64,000 bases of DNA from Sinorhizobium glycinis (GTDB taxonomy: Bacteria > Pseudomonadota > Alphaproteobacteria > Rhizobiales > Rhizobiaceae): assembly GCF_001651865.1 (NCBI RefSeq), contig NZ_LPUX01000055.1, positions 310,001-374,000 of the forward strand, read 5' to 3'. Positions within the stretch are counted from its first letter, which is position 1; each line of letters starts with the position of its first letter. Below, piece after piece: positions 45,706 through 56,133 of the stretch. Below the pieces are notes generated by a model. The model did no database searches and was not told where the DNA came from. It saw nothing but the letters and a program-made list of their open reading frames with translations. The position numbers and the translations under genes were made by a program.

Positions 45706-47237
45706 CCATCGTTCTGAAACCCGGTTCGGTGCCGCTCAAGGACCTGGCGACGATCTACTGGACCGGCGAGCCGGCCCGCCTTGATCGCGCCTTCGATGCC
45801 GGCATTGAGAAGGCCGCTGAGCGCATCGCCGAGATCGTATCGGGTAACGCGCCCATCTATGGCATCAACACCGGCTTCGGTAAGCTCGCCTCGATCAAGA
45901 TCGACAGCGCCGATGTGGCCACCCTGCAGCGCAATCTGATCCTCTCGCATTGCTGCGGCGTAGGCCAGCCGCTGCCGGAGAACATCGTACGCCTCATCAT
46001 GGCGCTGAAGCTGATCTCGCTCGGACGGGGCGCCTCCGGCGTCCGCCTCGAGCTCGTTCGGCTGATCGAGGCGATGCTCGAAAAGGGCGTCATCCCGCTG
46101 ATCCCGGAGAAGGGCTCGGTCGGCGCTTCCGGCGACCTCGCGCCGCTCGCCCACATGGCAGCCGTGATGATGGGCCATGGGGAGGCCTTCTTCGCCGGCG
46201 AACGCATGATGGGCGATGCCGCCCTGAAGGCGGCGGGTCTTTCCCCGGTGACGCTCGCCGCCAAGGAGGGCCTGGCGCTGATCAACGGCACCCAGGTTTC
46301 GGCCGCTCTGGCGCTTGCCGGACTCTTCCGCGCCCATCGCGCCGCTCAAGGAGCGCTCATCACCGGCGCGCTGTCGACCGATGCGGCCATGGGCTCGTCC
46401 GCCCCCTTCCACGCCGACATTCATACGCTGCGCGGCCATCGCGGCCAGATCGACACGGCGGCAGCGCTTCGCCGGCTGCTCGATGGATCGGCCATCCGCC
46501 AAAGCCACATCGAGAGCGACGAACGCGTGCAGGATCCCTATTGCATCCGCTGCCAGCCGCAGGTCGATGGCGCCTGCCTCGACCTGTTGCGCTCGGTGGC
46601 CGCTGCCCTCACCATCGAGGCCAATGCCGTCACCGACAACCCGCTCGTTCTCTCCGACCATTCCGTCGTCTCCGGCGGCAACTTCCATGCCGAGCCGGTC
46701 GCCTTCGCCGCCGACCAGATCGCGCTGGCGATCTGCGAGATCGGCGCCATTTCCCAGCGCCGCATCGCCCTCCTCGTCGACCCGGCCCTGAGCTACGGCC
46801 TGCCCGCCTTCCTCGCCAAAAAGCCCGGCCTGAATTCCGGATTGATGATCGCCGAAGTCACGTCCGCGGCGCTGATGTCGGAGAACAAGCAGCTCTCGCA
46901 CCCGGCCTCCGTCGACTCGACGCCGACCTCGGCCAACCAGGAAGACCATGTATCGATGGCCTGCCACGGCGCCCGGCGCCTGCTGCAGATGACCGACAAC
47001 CTGTTCTCGATCATCGGCATCGAGGCGCTGGCGGCCGTCCAGGGCATCGAATTCCGGGCGCCGCTTGCGACCAGCCCGGAACTCCAGAAGGCGGCCGCGG
47101 CTCTCCGCGCCGTTTCCCCCACAGTCGAGGAGGACCGCTATATGGCCGACGATCTCCGGGCCGCAGGCGAACTCGTCGCCTCGGGCCGACTGACGGCCGC
47201 CGTCTCCGACGGCATCCTGCCGGAACTGGAGGGCTGA
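45702..47237 (+). CDS. hutH: Histidine ammonia-lyase HutH
   Basis: A 511-residue aromatic amino-acid lyase. The self-forming MIO prosthetic group comes from Ala-Ser-Gly, here A142-S143-G144 in [30 protein letters not shown] holds the catalytic Tyr near residue 53. [20 protein letters not shown] and [20 protein letters not shown] follow, and [16 protein letters not shown] is near the C-terminus. It deaminates histidine to urocanate. It is translationally coupled to hutI by a four-base overlap, and hutG follows after one base. Confidence 0.95.
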   Translation: MTIVLKPGSVPLKDLATIYWTGEPARLDRAFDAGIEKAAERIAEIVSGNAPIYGINTGFGKLASIKIDSADVATLQRNLILSHCCGVGQPLPENIVRLIMALKLISLGRGASGVRLELVRLIEAMLEKGVIPLIPEKGSVGASGDLAPLAHMAAVMMGHGEAFFAGERMMGDAALKAAGLSPVTLAAKEGLALINGTQVSAALALAGLFRAHRAAQGALITGALSTDAAMGSSAPFHADIHTLRGHRGQIDTAAALRRLLDGSAIRQSHIESDERVQDPYCIRCQPQVDGACLDLLRSVAAALTIEANAVTDNPLVLSDHSVVSGGNFHAEPVAFAADQIALAICEIGAISQRRIALLVDPALSYGLPAFLAKKPGLNSGLMIAEVTSAALMSENKQLSHPASVDSTPTSANQEDHVSMACHGARRLLQMTDNLFSIIGIEALAAVQGIEFRAPLATSPELQKAAAALRAVSPTVEEDRYMADDLRAAGELVASGRLTAAVSDGILPELEG

Positions 47238-47238
47238 C

Positions 47239-48050
47239 ATGGCTGTCTTCGAAGTCCGGCAAGGCACCTCGCCCGTCATTCTCGGCCTGCCGCATACAGG
47301 CACCGAAGTACCCCCACCGATCTGGCTGCGGCTGAACGACAACGGCCGTATCCTGGCCGATACGGATTGGCACATACACGACCTCTATGAAGGCCTGCTG
47401 CCCGAAGCGACAACGGTGCGCGCCACGTTCCATCGTTATGTCATCGACGCCAATCGCGACCCGGCTGGCGCCAGCCTCTATCCCGGCCAGAACACGACCG
47501 GGCTTGTGCCCGAGACCGATTTCGATGGCGCGCCGATCTGGAAGGAAGGTGAGGGCCCGACGGATGCAGACATCGCGGCAAGGCTGCGCGATTTTCACGT
47601 GCCCTATCACGCTGCGCTCGCCGCCGAGATCGCCCGCATCAAGGCGATCCATGGCGTGGCGGTTCTCTATGACTGCCACTCGATCCGCTCGCACATTCCC
47701 TTCCTCTTCGAGGGCAAGCTGCCGGACTTCAACATCGGCACCGATATGGGAAGGACCTGCGCTCGATCGATCGAGATGGCTGCCGTGAAAATCGCGGCGA
47801 AAGCAGAGACTTACAGCCACGTGTTGAACGGGCGCTTCAAAGGCGGCTGGACAACTCGTCGCTATGGAAAACCGGAAGCGGGAGTTCACGCGATCCAGAT
47901 GGAACTCGCGCAGTCGACCCATCTCGCATCGGAAGCACCCCCTTTCGCGTTGGACTCAAGCAAAGCTGAACGTCTTCGCGGCCACCTCAGGAATATCCTG
48001 CAACGGATTGAAACAAAAGCATTCGACCTCAAACTGACAGGGAGTGAGGC

Positions 48051-48054
<4 letters not shown>
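47239..48054 (+). CDS. hutG: N-formylglutamate deformylase HutG
   Basis: A 271-residue FGase-family hydrolase. [16 protein letters not shown] near residue 14, [33 protein letters not shown] and [16 protein letters not shown] carry the conserved His, Asp and Arg residues. It releases formate and glutamate from N-formylglutamate. This is the deformylase type of HutG, not the arginase-like formiminoglutamase, so the route needs HutF (formiminoglutamate deiminase), which is not in the window. The stop overlaps hutU by four bases. Confidence 0.92.
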
Positions 48055-49730
<1,676 letters not shown>

Positions 49731-49785
49731 TGAGAAGGCAGGAGGCCGGCGCGACGGCAATAACCAGATGCGGATGTCGTCGCCG

Positions 49786-49966
49786 AACCCCCTCTGGCCT
49801 GCCGGTCATCTCCCCCACAAGGGGGGAGAATACAAGGGGCTGGCTCCCCGCTCTCTTTCAGAAGTCGATAAGGCCAACCTGACCACAATTGGTGCCGGTA
49901 GCGCACGACGGCGCCTCCTTCGTCTCCCCCCTTGTGGGGGAGATGGCCGACAGGCCAGAGGGGGTT
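49786..49966. repeat. 181-bp MITE-like element with 43-bp terminal inverted repeats
   Basis: The left arm (49786-49828) and right arm (49924-49966) are complementary at 41 of 43 positions; the outer 16 bp, AACCCCCTCTGGCCTG, are perfect. The centre of about 95 bp encodes nothing recognisable. No clear target-site duplication flanks it. It lies between hutU and the M81 gene and could fold into a very long hairpin that stops convergent transcription. Confidence 0.8.
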
Positions 49967-49995
49967 CAGGCCAGCTCCACGGTCCGCTGCCCTGG

Positions 49996-51438
49996 TCACA
50001 CGACCTCCGCCCAGCGGGCGGACAGCCGCGCCTTTGGCGTGAACTCGAAATTGACATCCAAGGGAAAGATCGGCCGCTGGCGGCGCCTGCTCGCCAGGTG
50101 TTCTATGTCCTGATTGACGACGCCCTCGGTCAGCGCCATCAGATTGGGATTGGCGATCGGCGCAAGGTCCGGCGAAAGATAACCGGATTTGACGACCAGC
50201 AGGCGCACGGCCGTCGGATCGAGTCCGAGACGGCGGAAATCCTCGATAGTGTGGTAGGGACGCCGCCGCGCCGAAAGCACCACCATGGTGTCGCCCACTT
50301 GGGCCACCGCCTGGCGTTCGGCGAGGGGACCGGGATCGTCAAGCCTGACCACCATTGCGGTTCCTTCGACAGCGGGACTCGAGGGATCGAGGCTGCCGCC
50401 GATGCGCAAGCGGAGAGTTGCGCCTTCACCGGCGGCAAAGCACGCATCAACGGCGGGCCGATCGGCAATTCCGGCGAGGAGCGCGCCCTGCCAACCACGC
50501 GCCAGAAGCGCCTTCAACACATCGGCGCGGTCGCCGACGCCCCCACCGGTCGGGTTGTCGCCGGAGTCCGCCAGAATGATCGGATTTGTCGCCGCGCCTG
50601 CGGCAATATCGAGCATTGCTTCGAGGGTTCCGGTTACCGGCCCGAAGCGGAAGTTTTTCCGGGCATCCCAGTAGCTTGCGGCGATTTCCTCCGCCGCTTT
50701 CGAAGCCGCGTCCCGATCGGTACCGGTCACGACCGCGCATGCGGTGGCCCGCGGCTCGTCCGCCCAGACGTAGCCGACCATCAGATTGGCATCGAGAACG
50801 CCGTGCCATGCATCGAAGTCCGCCAGGCGCCCATATAAGCTCCTGGCGGGCTCGTCCTCCGTCGAGGTGCGTTCTCCCGGCAGGAGCAGCGGCACGGGCG
50901 CCCAGGCGACGCCGGGTCGCCTGTCGCTTCGCAACGCCTCCACCAGCATCGTCCAGGCCCGCACCATGGTTTGCCGCGTATCGATATGTGGCGCGGTGCG
51001 ATAGGCGGCGAAGATGTCGATCTGGTCAATGATCCGCTGGCTGACATTGCCGTGCAGGTCATAGCTGACGGCAATAGGGCAGTCGGGACCGACGACGGCA
51101 CGGGCGGCAGAAATCCAGTCGCCCTCCGCATCGTCCATGCCGTCGACCTTTATCGCTCCATGCATGGCAAGATAGAGCCCGTCGATCGGCAGCGCCGCTC
51201 TCAACCCTTCAAGGAACTCCGCCTTGAACGTCTCATAGGCCGGCCGCGAAACCGGACCGCCCGGAACGGCGCGGGCGTGGAGGAGCGGAACGTGCCCCAC
51301 CTCCTCTGCGTCGAGGAAGCTGAAATAGTCGGCTTCGAGCAGCGCCTCGCCCCTCAGGACCCGAAAATCTTCGACCGACATCAGCACGGGCGAATAGGTG
51401 CTGCACTCCGTGTGGATTCCGCCGACGGCGATCCGCAT
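49996..51438 (-). CDS. M81-family (MlrC-like) metallohydrolase
   Basis: A 480-residue protein of the microcystinase-C family. MRIAVGGIHTECSTYSP holds the conserved Thr-Glu, YLAMHGAIKVDGMDDAEGDW follows near residue 95, and SYDLHGN and APHIDTRQT give the D-x-H and H-x-D metal-binding candidates. The C-terminal MlrC_C half has ILADSGDNPTGGGVGDRADV. MlrC hydrolyses linearised microcystin, but in most bacteria the substrate is unknown. GAGG seven bases before this ATG decides the start over a GTG one codon earlier. It starts nine bases after the GH20 stop and ends the five-gene operon. A second M81 gene lies 4.7 kb away. Confidence 0.85.
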   Translation of the reverse strand: MRIAVGGIHTECSTYSPVLMSVEDFRVLRGEALLEADYFSFLDAEEVGHVPLLHARAVPGGPVSRPAYETFKAEFLEGLRAALPIDGLYLAMHGAIKVDGMDDAEGDWISAARAVVGPDCPIAVSYDLHGNVSQRIIDQIDIFAAYRTAPHIDTRQTMVRAWTMLVEALRSDRRPGVAWAPVPLLLPGERTSTEDEPARSLYGRLADFDAWHGVLDANLMVGYVWADEPRATACAVVTGTDRDAASKAAEEIAASYWDARKNFRFGPVTGTLEAMLDIAAGAATNPIILADSGDNPTGGGVGDRADVLKALLARGWQGALLAGIADRPAVDACFAAGEGATLRLRIGGSLDPSSPAVEGTAMVVRLDDPGPLAERQAVAQVGDTMVVLSARRRPYHTIEDFRRLGLDPTAVRLLVVKSGYLSPDLAPIANPNLMALTEGVVNQDIEHLASRRRQRPIFPLDVNFEFTPKARLSARWAEVV

Positions 51439-51447
51439 CACTCAACC

Positions 51448-53367
51448 TCACAGGCTTGGACTGAGGGGAGCGATCGCAGCAAAGCGCAGCCAGTCCTTCG
51501 CGGCCTTCGGCGTCCACGCCGCCTCGGCAATCGCCGGCAGGCGCGGGAAGACGAGCCGGTTGAAATAGCCGCGCGACAGGAAATGCTCCGACCAGATGCA
51601 GGCCTGCACCCCTTTCATCCGGCCCTTCAATTCTTCCGGGAACTCGCCCTCCGCCTCATAAGCATAGGTATGCGCCGGCGTTGCCGTGCCGGCCCAGCTC
51701 GCGCCGGGCTCCTGCCAGGCGTCCGCTTGTACCATGTCGAGGTAGTAGGCCTGGCCGGGGGTCATCACCACGTCGTAGCCCTCGCGCGCCAGCTCGATTC
51801 CGACCTGCGGGTTTTCCCAGGCCATCAGCAGAGTCCCGTCGGTGCCGACACCGCCGCCATGAGCCACCTCGTTCCAACCGACGAGCTTGCGGCCGCGGGC
51901 CGTCAGCATCTGTTTCACCTTTTTCAGGAAATAGGATTGCAGCGCGAAGGTGCTGGAAATGCCTTCCTCCTCCATCAGCTTGCGCGCCAAGGGCGAGGCA
52001 AGCCAGGAGCCGTTCGCCACCTCGTCACCGCCGATGTGGATATATCGGCTCGGGAACAGCTCGACCATTTCGTCGAAGACCTTTTCGAGGAATTCGTAGG
52101 TGAGCGGGACAGCCGGATTGAGGGCATTGTTGGGATAGCCCTGGACCGAATGATAGCTTTCCGGCGCTTCCTGACCATCGGCAAGCTCGGGAAGCGCGAC
52201 GAGCGCCGCGGTGCTGTGGCCTGGAATATCGATCTCGGGTACGATCTCGACATTGAGCGCCGCCGCATGGGCGACGATCGCCTTGACTTCCTCCTGGCTG
52301 TAGAACCCGCCCGACGGTTCGGCGCCGTTGCCGAGCTGCGGCAGCAGCGGCTCGTCCGGCCCGCGCAGGACGCCGAGCGTCGTCAGCGTCGGATAGGCCT
52401 TGATCTCCAGCCGCCAGGCCTCGTCGTCCGTCAGGTGCCAGTGGAAGATGTTGAGCTTGAACCAGGCGAGAATATCGATCAGGCGCAGGACGTCGGCGGC
52501 CGGATAGAATTGCCGCGACACATCGAGATGGCAGCCGCGCCAGCCGTAACGCGGCCCGTCGGATATCGTGCCCGAAGCGGGAAAGCGGAATGCGCCGGCA
52601 TGGTTGCGCGCACCGTCAATCAACTGCGCCAGCGTCGTCAGGCCGTATTGCCGTCCGGCGACCCCGCCGTATGCGAGCCGGATGTCGCGGTCGGAGAAGG
52701 AAAGCCTGTAGGCCTCGCCACCGAGTTCGCTCTTCTTCACAAAGACGATCGGCAGCCCCTGACCGGACGGCGCGAGGCTGAAGGGGGCGTGGCCGGCGGG
52801 AAAGAGCCGGTGAAACAGCGCCAGCACGTCGGAGACCGCCGCGATGTCCTCTGCGCTGCTTCCGGATGCCGGGTAGAGAACGACGGGAAGACCTTCTCCA
52901 GGCACTGCGTCGATCTCGGCCGGCCAGGGCTGCAGCGCGAAGGGCAGGTCGAGCCGTCCGTCCGGCAGGCGAGCGGGCGGCGGCTCGCTGATAGCTCCTT
53001 CGAGCCGAAGATCCGAGACCGCCACCGGCAAGTGCTTGCCGTCGGACAGCGTCAGATAGGCGGACTTCGCCCCGTCGGTGCAGTGCTTCGCCTGCCGGTG
53101 CAGGCCGCCGACGGTGAAGGTCCAGCTTTCCCCCGGCTCAAGGGTCAGCCCCTCGGGTGGCGCGAATTCATGGAAATTGGCGTTGCGGCGCAGGAAAACG
53201 GCATTCTCGCAGGCGGCCGGCTCGAGGACGCGGGTGAGCGACGTATAAACGAGACGGAAGCCGCTGAGCGCTCCGCCAGAGAGATTGAAGAGGCTGAAAG
53301 TGAAGCGTCCATTTGGGTCGCCATCCGGCTGCCAGGCAGATTCGAGGCGATAAGAGACCGGCTGCAT
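51448..53367 (-). CDS. Cytoplasmic GH20 beta-N-acetylhexosaminidase
   Basis: A 639-residue family 20 glycosidase. An N-terminal GH20b-like domain is followed by the barrel from about residue 275 (YGWRGCHLDVSRQFYPAADV, FHWHLTDDEAWRLEIKAYP). The catalytic pair is D448-E449 in YIHIGGDEVANGSW; Asp polarises the substrate acetamido group and Glu is the acid. There is no signal peptide, so it probably acts on imported oligosaccharides with terminal GlcNAc or GalNAc. The GGAGG directly abuts an upstream ATG at 53373, which is too close. The ATG two codons later has six-base spacing and is preferred. Confidence 0.9.
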   Translation of the reverse strand: MQPVSYRLESAWQPDGDPNGRFTFSLFNLSGGALSGFRLVYTSLTRVLEPAACENAVFLRRNANFHEFAPPEGLTLEPGESWTFTVGGLHRQAKHCTDGAKSAYLTLSDGKHLPVAVSDLRLEGAISEPPPARLPDGRLDLPFALQPWPAEIDAVPGEGLPVVLYPASGSSAEDIAAVSDVLALFHRLFPAGHAPFSLAPSGQGLPIVFVKKSELGGEAYRLSFSDRDIRLAYGGVAGRQYGLTTLAQLIDGARNHAGAFRFPASGTISDGPRYGWRGCHLDVSRQFYPAADVLRLIDILAWFKLNIFHWHLTDDEAWRLEIKAYPTLTTLGVLRGPDEPLLPQLGNGAEPSGGFYSQEEVKAIVAHAAALNVEIVPEIDIPGHSTAALVALPELADGQEAPESYHSVQGYPNNALNPAVPLTYEFLEKVFDEMVELFPSRYIHIGGDEVANGSWLASPLARKLMEEEGISSTFALQSYFLKKVKQMLTARGRKLVGWNEVAHGGGVGTDGTLLMAWENPQVGIELAREGYDVVMTPGQAYYLDMVQADAWQEPGASWAGTATPAHTYAYEAEGEFPEELKGRMKGVQACIWSEHFLSRGYFNRLVFPRLPAIAEAAWTPKAAKDWLRFAAIAPLSPSL

Positions 53368-53389
53368 GAGCATCCTCCAAAGGGCTTGG

Positions 53390-54181
53390 TCAGTAGTGGC
53401 TGGACTGCGAAAAGGTGCGGGCGAGTTCCGTCTGGCCGGCGGTGAGGCCGCAGTCGACCGGCAGGCAGACGCCCGATATGGCGCTCGCCTGGGGTCCCGC
53501 CAGGAAGTGAACGGCGTTGGCGACGTCCTCCGGGTTTATGATGCGCTGAAGCGGGTACCAGCGCTTCGCCTCCTCGAAGACTTGCGGATTGGCGGCGGCG
53601 CGCGCCTCCCAGGCCTGGGTTCGAACGGTCCCGGGAGCCACAGCATTCGAGCGGATGCCGAACTTGCCGTATTCGACGGCGATGAGCCGCGTCAGGTGGA
53701 GAAGGCCCGCCTTGGCGGCGCTGTAGGCCGGGTGGCCGAAGACGCTGATTCCGTTCACCGAAGCGATATTGACGACGGAGCCCCTGCTCTCCTTCAGCAT
53801 GTCCTCGACCGCCCGGAAGCAGAGGAAAGCGGCCTCGAGATTGAGGGCGCTGTCCATCCGCCAGATGTCTTGCGTCGTATCCTGCAGGCTGACGGCGCGC
53901 GCGCCGCCGGCATTGTTGACGAGCGTATGCACGCGGCCGCGCGCCGCCGCCGCCGCCGCCAAGGCCGCCACGCTCGAAGCATCCGTCACGTCGCAGGCGA
54001 CCGCTGCGAAACGCTCCTCCCCGCCGAGGTCACTCGCGGCCTTGCCTGCCGCATCGCCGTCGATATCGGCGAGGAGCACGACGTCGTGGCCGTCCGCCAG
54101 GCGACGGGCGATGGCACGGCCGATGTCGCCGGCCGCGCCGGTGACGATCGCTACGGTTTTCGGGCGGTGCTCCTGTGCCAC
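53390..54181 (-). CDS. Short-chain dehydrogenase/reductase
   Basis: A 263-residue classical SDR. The NAD(P) motif is VAIVTGAAGDIGRAIARRL near residue 13, VNNAGGARAV the NAG motif, NIASVNGIS the catalytic Ser strand and YSAAK the YxxxK pair. ADIDGD after beta-2 favours NAD. I chose GTG just after the RpiR stop, with GGAGA upstream. An ATG 33 bases earlier would overlap the regulator gene and add residues without a match. Operonic with RpiR, GH20 and M81, it probably oxidises a sugar or sugar-derived hydroxyl. Substrate unknown. Confidence 0.87.
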   Translation of the reverse strand: MAQEHRPKTVAIVTGAAGDIGRAIARRLADGHDVVLLADIDGDAAGKAASDLGGEERFAAVACDVTDASSVAALAAAAAARGRVHTLVNNAGGARAVSLQDTTQDIWRMDSALNLEAAFLCFRAVEDMLKESRGSVVNIASVNGISVFGHPAYSAAKAGLLHLTRLIAVEYGKFGIRSNAVAPGTVRTQAWEARAAANPQVFEEAKRWYPLQRIINPEDVANAVHFLAGPQASAISGVCLPVDCGLTAGQTELARTFSQSSHY

Positions 54182-54182
54182 A

Positions 54183-55046
54183 TCAGTCTCCGAGAAGCTG
54201 GCGATCGTCGCCATCCCTGTGCGCCACCAGCTGCTGCTTGATGCGCCGCAGCGTCGCGGTGGCCTGCGGCTGGACGCGATAGGCCACCAGGCTGGCGAGG
54301 ATATCAACCAGCGCCACATAGGCGATGCGCGTGGATGTGGGACGGTAGATGTTGTTTCCTTCCGGCAAGTCGACCGGAACGGTGATGTCGGCGGCTTGCG
54401 CCACCGGGCTGCCGGTCTGGGTCAGCGCGACGGTCGGCACCCTGGCGTCGCGGGCAAGAGTGAAGGCGCGCACCAGCTCGGTGTTGCGCCCGGAAAAGGA
54501 CGAGCCGATGATCACGTCGCTCTGCCTGGCGGCGGCCGCCAGCATCAATTGCATGCTGTGGTCGGAACTCGCGGTGATGCGCAGGCCGAGGCGGAAGAGG
54601 CGGTTCTGCAACTCCCCGGCGATCATCGAGGAATTGCCGCCCGAACCGAAGGCATAGATCATTTCCGCGCCCGCCAGCCGGTCGGCGGCCTGCTCGATCG
54701 CGGCAAGATCGAGTGAACGATGCAGCAGGAACAGCGCATTCTGTGCCTTGGTGATGATGTCCTGCGCGACATCGCCCGGTTCCTGGCTTTTCGGCTCCGG
54801 CTTCAGGTAGCGCATGCCGACATAGGCGGTGCGGGCCAGTTGCACCTTGAAATCGGAAAAGCTGTCGCAACCCAGCCGCCGGCAGAAGCGCGTCACCGTC
54901 GGCGGCGAGACATCGGCCTTTCCTGCAAGCTCGATGATCGATGCGTTGACAGCAAATTCGAAGTCGTTGAGCAGAATGTCGGCGATGCGGCTTTCAGACT
55001 GCGAAAGCCGCTCCTTTTCATGCTGCAAGGTTGCGAAAATATCCAT
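54183..55046 (-). CDS. RpiR/MurR-family regulator (HTH + SIS)
   Basis: A 287-residue regulator. The HTH_6 domain occupies residues 1-77 (SESRIADILLNDFEFAVNAS, then VSPPTVTRFCRRLGCDSFSD). A SIS phosphosugar-binding domain follows about residues 125-260 (GSGGNSSMIAGEL, GSSFSGRNTELVRAFTLARD). RpiR proteins sense sugar phosphates, often amino-sugar phosphates. It lies inside the operon it probably controls, between RidA and the SDR. A TGAAA-N4-TTTCA site upstream of the divergent gene may be its target. A GTG four codons upstream is an alternative start. Confidence 0.92.
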   Translation of the reverse strand: MDIFATLQHEKERLSQSESRIADILLNDFEFAVNASIIELAGKADVSPPTVTRFCRRLGCDSFSDFKVQLARTAYVGMRYLKPEPKSQEPGDVAQDIITKAQNALFLLHRSLDLAAIEQAADRLAGAEMIYAFGSGGNSSMIAGELQNRLFRLGLRITASSDHSMQLMLAAAARQSDVIIGSSFSGRNTELVRAFTLARDARVPTVALTQTGSPVAQAADITVPVDLPEGNNIYRPTSTRIAYVALVDILASLVAYRVQPQATATLRRIKQQLVAHRDGDDRQLLGD

Positions 55047-55101
55047 CCGGACGGCCACTCCCTATCTGAGCCGCGAAATGCGGGCGGAAACCCGCACGCA
55101 C

Positions 55102-55506
55102 TCATCCCGCGACATATTGGGCGTCCTTGGGCTTGTAGGCGACGCAGTCGATCTCCACCTTGCAATCGACCATCATCGAAGACTGCACGCAGGCACGGGC
55201 CGGCGGATGAGCTCCGAAGTATTCCTGATAGATCTTGTTGAAGCTCCAGAAATCGCGCGGGTCGTCCAGCCAGACGCCGACTCTCACCACGTGCTCGATA
55301 CCGTAGTCGGCCTCCTTCAAAATGGCCAGCAGATTGCCGATCGCCTTGTGGGTCTGGGCGACGATATTGCCGTCGACAACCTCGCCATTTTCCATGGCGA
55401 CCTGCCCGGAGATGTGGAGCCAGCCGCCTGCCTCCACGGCGCGCGCGAATGGCAGCGATTTTCCGCCCGCCCCGATCTCTTCGGCGCCATAGCGTTTGAT
55501 GGACAT
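55102..55506 (-). CDS. RidA/YjgF family protein
   Basis: A 134-residue RidA-fold protein of usual size. FARAVEAGGWLHISGQVAME, VAQTHKAIGNLLAILKEADY, VVRVGVWLDDPRDFWSFNKI and HPPARACVQSSMMVDCKVEI cover the family, with the conserved Arg in the last block that binds the carboxylate in imine deaminases. RidA proteins hydrolyse reactive enamines and imines released by PLP or amino-acid oxidising enzymes. It is the first gene of the minus-strand operon and is divergent from the NTF2-like gene over 115 bp. Real substrate unknown. Confidence 0.9.
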   Translation of the reverse strand: MSIKRYGAEEIGAGGKSLPFARAVEAGGWLHISGQVAMENGEVVDGNIVAQTHKAIGNLLAILKEADYGIEHVVRVGVWLDDPRDFWSFNKIYQEYFGAHPPARACVQSSMMVDCKVEIDCVAYKPKDAQYVAG

Positions 55507-55591
55507 AGGGAACCTTTGTGCAAATTATTTTCGTGCTACGTTGACAAATCACCACAGAACGCGGAATTTGGCCAGAGAAAAACGCCATTCA

Positions 55592-55605
55592 TGAAAAGAA
55601 TTTCA
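55592..55605. promoter_or_regulatory. Candidate RpiR operator TGAAA-N4-TTTCA
   Basis: Perfect five-base arms lie 17-30 bp upstream of the NTF2-like start, in the divergent region shared with the operon that encodes RpiR. The TGAAA/TTTCA symmetry is of the kind bound by RpiR regulators. Untested. Confidence 0.4.
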
Positions 55606-55621
55606 ATCCCGAGCGGTACAC

Positions 55622-56113
55622 ATGCGCAATCCCTTTCAGAATCCCTTCCACACCGGCGACTCGGCCAGGCATTCGATCTGGGAGATGTTGGTGACTCGGG
55701 ACATCGACGCTTTCCTGGCTGCCGACTGGACTTTGGTGGCTGGTGATTTCGTCGAAGACGGCTTCATCGGCATCGATGGAAGGCGGGCAGCGAGCCCGGA
55801 CGATTGGCGGCTCACCTTCCCATCGCTTGCCGCCTATCGGGACGAGTGGCTGCGCCAGGCGCTGACTTTTGCCGAACAGTCCTTCGCAGAGGATGCGCGC
55901 ACCGCCATTTTCACGACGACGACGCTCGAGGACATCGAGATCAACGCAGACCGGGCGCTCGCCCGCAAGAAGTTCGATGGCCGAATAAAAAAGGCCGATG
56001 GAAACTTCGATGTCTTGAAGTGGCAGACGGTTTATTATTGCCGGCTGCATGAAGGCCGGTGGAAGATCTGCGGCTTCACCGGTTACCTGCCGAATCCGAT
56101 GGGTTCGAACTGA
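55622..56113 (+). CDS. NTF2/SnoaL-like small protein
   Basis: A 163-residue soluble protein with no signal peptide. IWEMLVTRDIDAFLAADWTL ... DFVEDGFIGIDG resembles the helical start and first strand of NTF2/SnoaL folds, and QTVYYCRLHEGRWKICGFTG the closing sheet. Such folds serve as small isomerases, dehydratases or accessory subunits. It lies 20 bp before the second M81 gene and shares a divergent control region with the RidA-RpiR-SDR-GH20-M81 operon, so it likely belongs to the same pathway. Function not assigned. Confidence 0.7.
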   Translation: MRNPFQNPFHTGDSARHSIWEMLVTRDIDAFLAADWTLVAGDFVEDGFIGIDGRRAASPDDWRLTFPSLAAYRDEWLRQALTFAEQSFAEDARTAIFTTTTLEDIEINADRALARKKFDGRIKKADGNFDVLKWQTVYYCRLHEGRWKICGFTGYLPNPMGSN

Positions 56114-56133
56114 GGGCAAGGAAGGCAACGGCA

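Noticed and set aside
45642-47375. 577-codon open frame antisense to hutH
   Set aside because: High-GC codon bias of hutH keeps the opposite frame open. The translation is Arg/Gly/Asp-rich with no domain and no ribosome site, while hutH is a full-length, motif-complete gene.
50971-53445. 824-codon open frame antisense to the M81 and GH20 genes
   Set aside because: It spans two well-supported genes and their junction, has low-complexity charged sequence and no recognisable domain.
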